Origin: Zygaena filipendulae
Lineage: Eukaryota; Arthropoda; Insecta; Lepidoptera; Zygaenidae
Direction of reading: 5' to 3'
DNA: 64,000 nucleotides
Assembly (NCBI GenBank): GCA_907165275.2
Contig: OU015655.1
Span: 13,466,501-13,530,500, forward strand
In this document: piece after piece, positions 26,901-38,900 of the stretch
Layout: each line of letters begins with the position of its first letter
Numbering within the stretch: the first letter of the stretch is position 1
Notes under the pieces: generated by a model
What the model saw: the letters and a program-made list of their open reading frames with translations, nothing else
Told to the model about the DNA's origin: nothing
Database searches by the model: none
Translations under genes and position numbers: made by a program

Positions 26901-29900
26901 AATGTTCAAATATTTAATTATTTTTTGGTATTGTTGATCTAAGATCCGAAGTCCGAACGAATTTTTTAAAACCTCGTAGGTTCACTTCAATAGAAATTGT
27001 CTTGGTTGTTTTTTTTAACTTGACTGTTTTTAAAGTGAGTTCCCGAGGGAATCCCGAAAATCACGCTTGTGATATCGCGAAGAAATAGTAGTTTTTAATA
27101 TAATTATGTATGTATAATACGTACATACTATGCTACGTACGTATAAATTGATTTCTCCGTTCAACATTTTATCAAATTAGCGAAGCACGTTTTGTTAAAT
27201 CGGCATCAATTATGCTAATATCCGATGTACTCAAGAAACGAAGTTGACCAATACTAAAATTGAATATGTTTATTTTATGTATGGAAAAAAAATATATTAG
27301 CATTCCGTGGCTTATAAACAAGCTCGTAGTTTGGAAAAAAACATTTTTTTTTATTAACGTTTTTTCTTTTATATTAGCCAAATAGTATTTATATCTAATT
27401 AAATTTGTAGTTGTTTCACCAGAATATGAGTTTGTCACTTGCGGTTTCAACCTTGCGAATTTAGGAATTCCCAGGAAAAAAATCCCTCCGAGGCCTTATT
27501 GGGTATTCTCCAGGCCCCAGGGTATGAAAGTCAAAATTCTAATTAGTCCGTCAGTTAGAAAATAAAAAAATTATTCACACGTATTTGTTGCTTTTTCAAA
27601 TTAATGAAAATAAACATGTCAATATTCAGTTATAAGCCAAACACAAACTGCACCGGGTTGTGACGTCACGCGAAATTTCCACTCAATGTAGATTGATAAA
27701 CAATATGAGACGCGTATTTTTTATTTATTACGTAATCAAAACATAACGAAGACGTTGAGTTAAAATGTCGGGTGACGTCACGCGTGGGTAAACTTTATAC
27801 CTACAAAATGACGTCACGACCCACTCCTAAACTTTAGTGCGTTTTATCTGAGTAATTTTTCAATAATAAAAAAAAAACTTACGTGTCTATTATTTTTTTA
27901 TTATTTTATTATTCTAAAGGTGCGAATTTTTTTCTCACAATTTCAGTGTTTCTAAACTAGTGAGATTAATGGCATTGTTGTTTGTACAGAAGTCATGCTG
28001 CCCAACTGTGACGATACTCCTGCGCAACCTGAGCGCTGAGCAGACCAATCTGAAGACGATTCTGCAAGAGAAGATACCCAAGGAGCAACAGAAGATCCGC
28101 GAGTTCCGTAAACAGTATGGCGGGACCAAAGTCGGGGAAGTCACCGTCGACATGGCAAGTTGGACAATAAACAATAAACGAAATAAAAATATCGAGCCCA
28201 CTCATTTTTTTAGAGGTCGGCAACGCAGCTGCACGCCTTCTGGTGTTGCAGATGTCTATGGGCGACGGTAATCACTTACCATCAGGTGTACCACCTGCCC
28301 GTGTTCCCCTTATTCTATTGAAAAAAAAAAACACCAGTAACATCACAGATAAGTGAACACTTATCAGTCATTCTACTATATTACATACTAGCTGTTCCCC
28401 GAGGTTTCACCCGCGATAGGTTGAGTGTTCCCTAGGGAATTTTGGAGTAAAAAGTACCTTATGTCCATCTCTGTACCCCTGAGAACGTGTATGGAAAATT
28501 TCATGATGATCGGCTAAACCGTTAAGGCGTGAAAGCGTAACAGACAGACAGACAGAGTTACTTTCGCATTTTTAATATTAGTGGGGATTACTATTGCAAT
28601 AAGATTCAACGTCTGATAACAGTGGTTACATAATTATATATCTGATGCTGACTGTACATCATGACCAGTGAACAAAGGGAATCATGGAAACGGCTCTTGA
28701 TAAAACTGTAGATTGCACTTAGACTAATTAAATACCCGAAACAATGTTGATTAATATTAATGTAAGCAAAAGACGTTGAAAAGAAATACATCACAAACTC
28801 TTTGTAGTCTTGTTTTTCACTGGGGCTTCAGCTTCGATAACAAATTTTTAATCTTAGATTAGAAGCTTTGTCAATGCTGGTTTCTAGAACGTGGTTTTCT
28901 TGATAACTGGGTGGAACTCAAAAACAAGTTAGTCAAGTACTCTTCTAATGTTCATCGCATTCCGACGTTTTCAAAGCGGTTCATTTTATTTTAGAGGTAG
29001 TAACGTTATAGGCTCTCACTGCTGTGCGTTGGACAATACATATTGTAGTGGTTGGGAGTTCAATCTGGGCCTTATCCACCATAACCATAACACGGCGCGT
29101 TAAGATAACGCGCCGCGAAAATTGTCCTTCCTTCGTAATCAAAGAAGTTCCATTCCAAAATAATACATTCACAACGTTTCCTATGGTATACAGAATAATA
29201 ATACTACTAATATTATAAATGTGAAAGTGTGGATGTTTGGATGTTTGTTACTCAATCACGCAAAAACGGCGGAACGGATTTTGATGAAATTTGGCATACA
29301 CATTGTCAGGGGTACAGAGAAGGACATAGGGTACTTTTTATTCTGGAATTCCCGCGGGAACTCCGAAATTGCCGCGGGTGAAGCCGCGGGGCACAGCTAG
29401 TTTCTAATAATTTGGCATCTAGAACGTTTGGGGCTTGCGTTTTTGGGACGCGCGTTATGGGCAAGAAAAGGGCACTGTTCGCTTGAATAGGAATCTGAGA
29501 CCTGTATCCGCCCAACAGATGTACGGTGGCATGCGAGGCATCAAAGGTCTTGTATGGGAGACGTCGGTCCTCGACCCCGACGAGGGCATCAGGTTCCGCG
29601 GCCTCTCCATCCCGGAGTGCCAGCAGCAGCTGCCCAAAGCCAAAGGCGGTCACGAGCCGCTGCCCGAGGGTCTGTTCTGGTTGCTGGTCACCGGGGAGAT
29701 ACCCACCGAAGCGCAAGTGAAGGCCATCTCCAAGGAATGGGCTGAACGGTGCGTATGACAACACTATAATTATATAAGGTGTGCCGTGTTGTTTTTTTTT
29801 TCCTGAATAAATATAATGTATAATATACAACGTGTTAATGAATTAACTGAAAACTAGAAAGTAGTTTGTTCAGAATCGATTTACGAATCGATCGCACCGT

Positions 29901-32900
29901 GTTTTAATATAGGTTATATTTTTTCTTTTTTACGAGCCCACGTCTAAATTTTACGCGCGTACGCCGCCCGTAGCAAAAAAATCGAATCGGTCATTGACGC
30001 GTAGATGCCCGAGCGTAGCGCTTGAAATTTCGTAGATCGGTCACCTTCAAACTAAGGTTGAATAACTTTTAAACTATTAATTTTTTCGACATAAATTTAT
30101 TTTTATCATATTCTTGTTTATTTTCTTAGATGTGGTGTATCAGATTTTTGGTTGATTCATTAGCACGGTGTATGTATGTCCAGGGCGGAGTTGCCCGCCC
30201 ACGTGGTGACAATGCTGAACAACATGCCGAGCAAGCTGCACCCGATGTCGCAGTTCTCTGCCGCCGTCACCGCGCTCAACAGCGAGTCCAAGTTCGCGCA
30301 GGCGTACTCGGAGGGCGTGCACAAGTCCAAATACTGGGAGGTGAGGTGCCATCAGCCATGGAGTTGTTCTTCTTAAATTGTATAGCAATCTATTGCGATT
30401 TATCGCATTTAATGGGCTTGCCAACCAAATTTTAGTTTTTAGTCCGTCTTGTAGATGAATGAAAAATATTGGACACGTATTTTTTCATTTTTTACGCAAT
30501 CAAAAAGTAACGGAGATACATTATGTCGAAATGTCGCGTGACGTCACAAGTGCTATAAAACTGTAGCTGTACTATTAGTCTACAAAACGGACTAAATAGA
30601 ATTTTGATTTTCGTACCCAGGAAACAAGCCTATTCTGCCAATGTATACGTATTTTTAACTGACTTCCAAAAAGGAGGATGTTATGCATTCGATTGTATGT
30701 ATGTATGTTTTTTTTTTAGCAATTAAAGTAGATAATTATGACAAAACTCTACTGACCATGTTAGTATGTTCCCCAAAATAAAACACGGTTCTTTCTTCTT
30801 ATTGGCTTTCGCATATAATGCATTCAGCCAGTTTCAAGTAAAATAAGTTAGTTTAATGCACAAATTAGTGTTAAGCATCGTTGTACGGTTTGAACTTGTA
30901 AGCCATGGTACTGAATAGACTACAAGAACTTTCTCGGAGCTCTTGAAGGATATCCGAGGAAATCAGCTTGAAATGTCGTATATCTCAAAAAAATTTCGTG
31001 TTCGGCATTCAAAACGTTTTTTTTTTTCTCTCCAACAGTACGTGTACGAGGACTCGATGAATCTGATCGCCAAGCTGCCAGTGGTGGCGGCGACCATATA
31101 CCGCAACACGTACCGCGACGGCAAGGGCATCGGCGCCATAGACGTGAACAAAGACTGGTCCGCCAACTACTGCACCATGCTCGGGTTCGACGACCCGCAG
31201 TTCACTGAACTGATGCGGCTCTACCTCACCATTCACAGGTCAGTCGAGTATAATATAAACCACCATTGCTAAGGGCCAAGCGTATGTTATTAAATTCTAA
31301 AAAACTTTAAAATAGATCTGCTTGATACCGCGATAAGCTATAAGCTTGGGTCGTGGAAACCAAGCAACACCTGGTATACATTATATTATAAATATACAAT
31401 ATAAACACAACGAAAGTGGAACCCTACCTTGGAAAGTTCATCACACAAAGTTCACTGTCACCAAGGAATCGAACCCGGAACCTCTCGGTAAGCCAATTTG
31501 GCTGTCGGAATGCACACAGCACGTTCTTCCGTCACGTTACGTCGTTACATAATAGGGTATTTGACTAAATTTAAGTTTTTAGTCCGTCGTGTAGATTAAA
31601 AAAAAAATTGTAGGTATTGGACATGTGCCTACCTATTTTTTTCTTTTTTATGTAATAATCAATCATAAAATGTACTAACCCCGACGCGGGAATCGAACTC
31701 GCGACACCTTTTCTTAGTTGTCAGGTTTCCACTAGACCAAATTATAGTAATGGTCTAATATAGATGAGCAATCGACCCGGTTTAAACCCTGTTCTTGGGT
31801 TTAAATCCAATTTAAACCCAACGTCCAGGCGTTTACGGACTTTGATCGGGTTTCAGCATCCGGTTTGAACTGGGTCGATTGCCCATCTTATAATTGGCTA
31901 CTTGACTAATTTTAATCTAATATATATAAATCACGTGTCACGTTGTTTGTCCGCGATGGACTCCGAAACTACTGAACGGATTTTGATAAAATTTTGCAAC
32001 CATTTATAATATGGTCCAACTTAAAAGATAGGATAGTTTTCATCCCGGAATTCCCGCGGGAACTGAAGGACATAGAGTACTTTTTTCCCGCAACCTCCGC
32101 GGGAACTCCGAAATTACCGCGGATGAAATCGCGGGGGACAGCTAGTAAATAAATAAAATAAAAATATTGGACACGTATTTTTTCTTTTTTTACGTAATAC
32201 GTCACAACCCGGTGCAGATTGTACTGAATAATGACGTCACGAGTCCCCCAACCTAAACTTGAATGCGCTATATCTATGTTTATTTTCATTAATTTGAAAA
32301 GGCAAAAATTATTATTATTATATTATTTTTTTTTCTAACTGACGGACTAATTAGAATTTTAATTTTCATACCCTATAGAGTACCCAATTGAGAGATAATG
32401 GGCATGTTGACTAATTTTTATTTTTTAGTCCGTCTTGTAGATTATTAAAAAATATTGGACACGTATTTTTTATTTTTTTACGTAATCAAAAAATAACGGC
32501 GAAATATTGAGTTGAAATTTCGCGTGACGTCACTATTCTGACAGTTTGTATGGCTGTTTTGCGGTTAGTGACGTCACGACCTCCTCATCCTAAACTTTAA
32601 TGCGCTTTATCTCTGTATATTTTAATTTATTTAAAAAAGCAAAAAATAAGTACGTGTCTATTGTTTTTTTATTTTCTAACTGACGGACTAATTAGAATTT
32701 TGATTTTCAATAGTAGTCAACATCCCTATTATGTATATTTTTGAGTTGCGGTCGCCCCGCTGCGGTGAACACGCGTATGTCACACAAATTAACATTTCTA
32801 ATAACAATCTAAATCTAAATCTAAATCTACACGTGCGAATAATGGGAAATTTCCACCGTAAATCGAAACATTTTCTACATCATTTGCATTTAACGGTGTG

Positions 32901-35900
32901 AAGGCGTTCATATCGGTGGCGAATGTATTTGTGCATCAGAAGCGAGTTGTAATGTAAACTATAAAAAAATGGCTCTATTTTGTGTTGTGTTCATATACGA
33001 TGCTTTATCCTTTTGTGCTACCTACATAATCCTTATGCGAAAGTGAGTTTGTTTGTTGTTACGATTTAACTGAAAAACTACTGGATCAGTCTCGAATATT
33101 CTTTCACCATTACAATGCTACATTATCCTTGAGAGGCATAGGCCCCATCGTAACCCGGAATTCCCGCGGGATCTCGGAAATTATCTTGGTTGAAATCGCG
33201 GGGAACGGCTAGTACAAATATAGTCTAAAGATAGGATAGAATTACCTTTTTACTTTATTTAGTGCCTTGTATCTGTCAAATTTATGAAATTTGTGTAGCA
33301 GACATTTTACTATGGACATGTTTTATTTAGACTTCTTTTTATATAATATTTTCAGTGTACAGACAGCATATATTATCAGTTTTATTATTTATATGTATGT
33401 AGATAGACCTCCCACTAGATAGATCGACAAGCAAAGAATGCGGAGTACCAACTTGCGGGAGGTCTTTGAGGAAAGACTGTCCAGTAGTGGACTGGTATAT
33501 TTGTGCAATCGTGGTGCTTTAGTTCGCAAAATCTCTCTCAGACCTCTCAGAGGACATTGAAGAAATAGGCTCGAAACGTGATATCTCCTTTAAAAAAAAC
33601 CTTCACTGCGAAAATTACTGTCCCAAACATTTGATATTTTCTTATCAACACGAAAATGAAGGATGGGTTTTTTGACGGGAATTAAAGATTTGGAAAGGTT
33701 CGGTCATTTATTTTCATCTCGATAAAAAATTGTTAAAAATTTTTAAAAATTGTTTTTTATGTGCTCAAGCAGATTTATGACATTTCAAGCTGATTTCTTC
33801 GGTTTTCTCCAGGCTCCAAGAGCTCCGAGAAAGTTCTTGCTAGCTATAGTACCGTGGCTTGCAATTTCAAACCGTGCAACGAAGAATTTTAATAGAAAAA
33901 AAACATTGATCTAATTAATTTTACTTGAAACTGGCTAAATGCAATATATATTATATATTTCGCATATGCGAAAGTCCATAAAAAAGAAAAAGAAACAAAA
34001 ATGAATAACGAAATCTTCGATTCCCGCCAACAGCGATCTATAATATTCTCTTTCGTATGTATACGTATGTAAATTGTTTAATTTGAATGAGATAAAGAGG
34101 GAATCAGTTGTTTTGTTGCATAACATAACATCCAACACGCAAGTGATATGTGTCGGGTTTATAAATACATCGGTATTCTAGCGAGCGCCGCTCTCGTGCG
34201 GGACGGGGCGGTTCGTTTGAATGTCAAATAGCTACTTATCCGTCGTCCATCGACACAAGTCTTAATGCTATGAGTTTAGATTTAGAAATGCGAATCTATA
34301 CCTCTATAGTAATCCTTAAATATTATAAAACAGAGTCCCCCGCCGCGTCTATCTGTCTGTCTGTCTGTTCGCCCGCGATAAAATAAAAAACTAATAAACA
34401 GATTTTCATGCGGTTTTCACCAATAGATTCGACCAGTGATTCGAAATGAAGGCTTATGCGTATAGTTTATCGTATAATCGCGGGTGAAACCGCGGGGCGA
34501 AAAATTGATTTTTTGTAAGCTTGTTCGTTGGAAATGGATAAAACGAAAAGCTAGTCTTACCTATCAGATTTATAGGAAGCTACAGTGCTCTTGAGTAATA
34601 TAGGGTACTATTAAGAAATTAACTGACGCGAGTGAAACCGTGGGGATCGACTTGTGTTATCTTAATTATTTAAGCAAAATCTATGTAAGTATTGCCGCAA
34701 GTGGGTTTGATAATCTAATATATGTATAAACTTCTCGTGTCACAGTGTTAATCACCATACTCCTCCGAAGCGGCTTGACCGATTTTTATGAAATTTTATA
34801 CGCATTTATACGCATATATCGGCTACTATCTATTTTTCATCCCGGAATCCCCGCGGGAACTCCGAATCGCACGTGGGTGATACCGCGGGGCACAGCTAGT
34901 AAATTTATAAAATTTCACAAGGCTTTTATAATATAGGCAAGCAATAAGAAAGGGTTTTCAGAGTGAAATACGGGCGAAACCGCGGGAAACAGCTGCGCAG
35001 GAAACAGCTAATCTAGTATTATTTTTAATTTTTAAAAATACTCTAATATGTTTTTAATGGTTTTTAATATTTAAAAGATCATAATTATTGCGAGTGATTT
35101 TTGCGAAATAATTTTTGACGACCATTATGCGAGTAAAATAGACTTTCGTATGCAATTTCTTCTTTTTACTGCGCCAGCGATTTAGAGTTGATTTTTCAAA
35201 TGACAGATTGCTTATTTGTCTGACAGTTCTTATAAATGTTTTTAAAAACGTTGTCATTGGCAAATTATAATTGTAGACGCCATTATTAAAGAAGAAGAAG
35301 AAGAGAAACTAATTGTCAGATCTGGAGATTCAAAAATCGGCCCCTAGTATTAAGCGATGCAACTAGTTGCTTTTTTTTCACAAATTTCTAACCGTATTCT
35401 AGCTTAAAATTCACCATGTGCGAAAACTTGTTTGTATGTTTTTATACACGTTACGTTAGCTAACGTTATCGCTCGTGACGTTACGTTACCTGACGTCGTC
35501 GCACGTGACGTTACGTTACCTAATGTCGTCGCCGGTGTGATGTGCAGCGACCACGAGGGCGGCAACGTGTCGGCGCACACCACCCACCTGGTGGGCTCGG
35601 CGCTCAGCGACCCCTACTTGTCCTTCGCCGCGGGCCTCAACGGGCTCGCCGGACCCCTGCACGGGCTCGCCAACCAGGAGGTATGACTCGTATATACAAT
35701 AGAGTTCAAGTTGTAAATCTGTCGCCAAGCACCTAACGGTGTGTTCCGGCAGCCCCCCTTGAAAGCCAGTTCCTATCCCCATTCCAGGTCGGCAACACAC
35801 CTGCATGCCTTCTGGTGTTGCAGATGTCCATGGGCGGCGGTAATCACTTACCATCAGGTATACCACCTGCCCGTTTGCCCCCTATGGCATAAAAAAAAAA

Positions 35901-38900
35901 AAAAAATATGTAAACTTTTATATATTCACTGGCACACCAACATATATAATATGGCTGCCCTACGGAAAAACGAAAGTAATTGCATTTCCATTTTTTTACT
36001 GATGACGTACTAATTAGAATTTTGATTTTCAAAAGTCGTCAACGTCCCTATTCCCGCGGGAACTCTGATGTATGAATAAGATGTGTCTAGCAGGACTGTC
36101 AACAACATTCCAGATTAGCACTTCGAACCCAAATGTCCACTCAAAATTAAAGTATCTATATACATAATATTATTGTTGTTGGGAGTATGTTGGAAACATT
36201 AATAGTAGATTAGTAGCCTAGGGCTGTAAGGCATAGTTCGCCTATAGTTCGAGGGTGCAATTGATGCTTACACCCGAGCTAACTACTCTGCTTTACATCT
36301 CGATTGTGAGGTGAGTAGAAAAAAACCGGCATTACAAGAATAATAGTAGATTTTTTAATTTTTTTTTTTCAAGAACGAAATTAAAATCGATATTTAAAAT
36401 TGATGACTATTATACTCATACGAAGACAAGGCTGAATAGCGAAGCGACCTCTTTTGTCATTGGGCTGAATGCATGATGTCTATTGCCAGTATGATGGTTA
36501 GATGTACGCGAACTTTTTGAAATAGTGAAGTTTTTTTTTTATTACTTACCGCCCTAGGGCTTTTCCAGTTACATTATTACCCTAGAGCGCTAATTGGTCA
36601 CCTACAAGCCCCATTTGGGGGTAATAAGGACCTACTTACCGAATATGAGAGATGTGAAGTAAATAATATTATCCATGAAATATTTACTGTCTATGCATTC
36701 AATGTCAAAATTACACTTAAATAAACCTCCGTCGCAAGATCACGCCGCATCTGGTTCTTCATTTAGCGTTGTGTAATTGAAAGAAAGAAAGAAAGAAAGA
36801 AAAGGCATTTATTTGGAAACAGAGACACAACACAATTACAGTTAGTTTATACTTACATTAGAACACGATATAATAAAATATTTTAAATACATTATGATAA
36901 TATTATGAGAATAGATGACAGAGGTGTTTGCGTGGTGCGTCCCCATGACCAAAACGGTCTCTGCCTCAGCATGTTGCTATGAGTGCGGGCGCCGGGCACT
37001 CCTAGCGCTGATTTTCAGCCAGGACCGGAGATTTACAAATATAAATACACAGATGTCAGTCACACAGCGACAGTCTACACGCACATATCCAACTGAATTA
37101 TTTTTTTTATCACATAATAAACGTGGATGTGGACTACTTTTGAAAATCAAAATTCTAATTAGTCCGTCAGAAAATAAAAAAAAAACAATAGACACGTATT
37201 TTTTGCTTTTCAAATAAATTAAAATATACAGAGATAAAGCGCTTTGAAGTTTAGGGTGAGGGGGTCGTGACGTCACTAACCTCTAAAACCGCCATACAAA
37301 CTGTCAGAATAGTGACGTCACGCGAAATTTCAACTCAATATATCGCCGTTATTTTTTGATTACGTAAAAAAAGAAAAAATACGTGTCCAATATTTTTTAA
37401 TAATCTACAAGACGGACTAAAAAAAAATTAGTCAACATGCCCATTGTGCAAATACATATACGAGTGCAAATAAAATACATTTCTTTCTGCTTTTTTCTTT
37501 CGTTCTTTAGATTGGATTATGTAGATATACTGTGTCACCAGGTATTGGTGTGGTTGGAGAAGCTTCGCAAGCAAGTGGGCGACAACTTCACGGAGGACCA
37601 GTTGAAGGAGTTCATCTGGAAGACGCTCAAGTCGGGCCAAGTGGTGCCCGGGTACGGACACGCTGTGCTCAGGAAGACTGATCCAAGGTACAATCTAGTT
37701 ACTAAATAATTTATCAAATTCGTCCCATTTTCCATGGCCACTTGACATGACGGTAAATTCCTTAGTTTTCTATGTCGATAGCGATTATTATAGACTGTCA
37801 ACTTAGCTAAGGAGGCTGGAGATGAGTTTTGTATGTAATGTGGTGGCTTGTCGCCAATACTTTTTTTTTTATTCTAACACGTCAAACTTTTACTACTAAC
37901 AACGTATTATGGAGATAATCTGAAATATCTCTGTTCTCTATATAAAGGCAATTGGCTAATAGTGTTATCTTGAAATCTAAAATTAATATATGTTCTTGTG
38001 CTGAATTTGTCCTAAATAAACGAAAATAAATATGTATATATATATATTTTTTTTAACTGTACACAGATACACGTGCCAACGCGAGTTCGCGCTCAAGCAC
38101 TTGCCGAACGACCCGATGTTCAAGCTGGTGGCGGCCATCTACAAGGTGGTGCCCCCGATCCTCACTGAGTTGGGCAAGGTCAAGAACCCATGGCCCAACG
38201 TGGACTCGCACTCCGGTGTCCTCTTACAGGTAATTTCCACTTTTGACAGCACCGTTGCTCTTCTTTTTTTTCTTACAAAATGCATTTAGCCAGTGTCAAA
38301 TGATATAAATTGATTTCTATTGTTGTTGTGCAGTTTGAAATTGAAATTTGCGGTGCAACAGATTGCGAAAGCGGGAAACAGATAAATTTTCCAAAAGAGA
38401 TCAATATGGATTCTATGGTATATCCTTTGAAATCCCCGCTTTTTTCTTACTTTATGAAAGAATTGAAATGACTTCTTAGGTGCGAATAAAAAAAAATTAC
38501 AGACTGAAAGAAAATTTGCATAATAAAAAAAATACTGTGAAGAGTTGCTTCCAGAAGTTTCGGTAAAGCATCGAAATGCATCTCAATGATGCATTTTTTT
38601 TAATGTAAATTACTTCAAAAAAAGTATAACCTGTCTTGGTTGTATGGACATGGATTTCTTTGCCTTCCCCGAAAGGTGTAAACTATACAAACAAAAAAAC
38701 TTACTGTCCTTAGAAACTAACTTCATGGCGCAAAAACTCTACATGTTGAAAACACACTGGACTCTTTTGGCGGGATTTTTAGCAGAGTAGACGTCAATTT
38801 TATTTCTTTGTTTTGCAAATTAGTTTATCGTGATTAATATTGTGTGAATATGGTGGATTTTACAAAATAGTGATCCATTAGTGATGAACAGTGTGCGGAA

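Larger units (their letters stand above)
8963..27989 (+). other. Citrate synthase intron 1: remaining content
   Basis: Apart from the elements listed, the stretches 8963-10010, 10170-11155, 12350-12850, 17076-17820, 18090-18980, 20130-21300, 22130-22975 and 23860-26280 hold AT-rich DNA with TACCTA-type runs and no convincing exon, RNA gene or recognised repeat. A GC-rich patch at 20690-20840 is unexplained. Conserved intron-1 enhancers cannot be ruled out from sequence alone. Confidence 0.6.

Noticed and set aside
28155..28271. Extension of citrate synthase exon 2 into the following ORF
   Set aside because: The conserved VDM-MYGG junction and frame require the exon to end at 28154; the extension runs into a SINE-like tail.
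31678..31742. Functional tRNA gene (minus strand)
   Set aside because: Box A and B are present but the acceptor stem and anticodon arm do not pair; best read as a SINE head.
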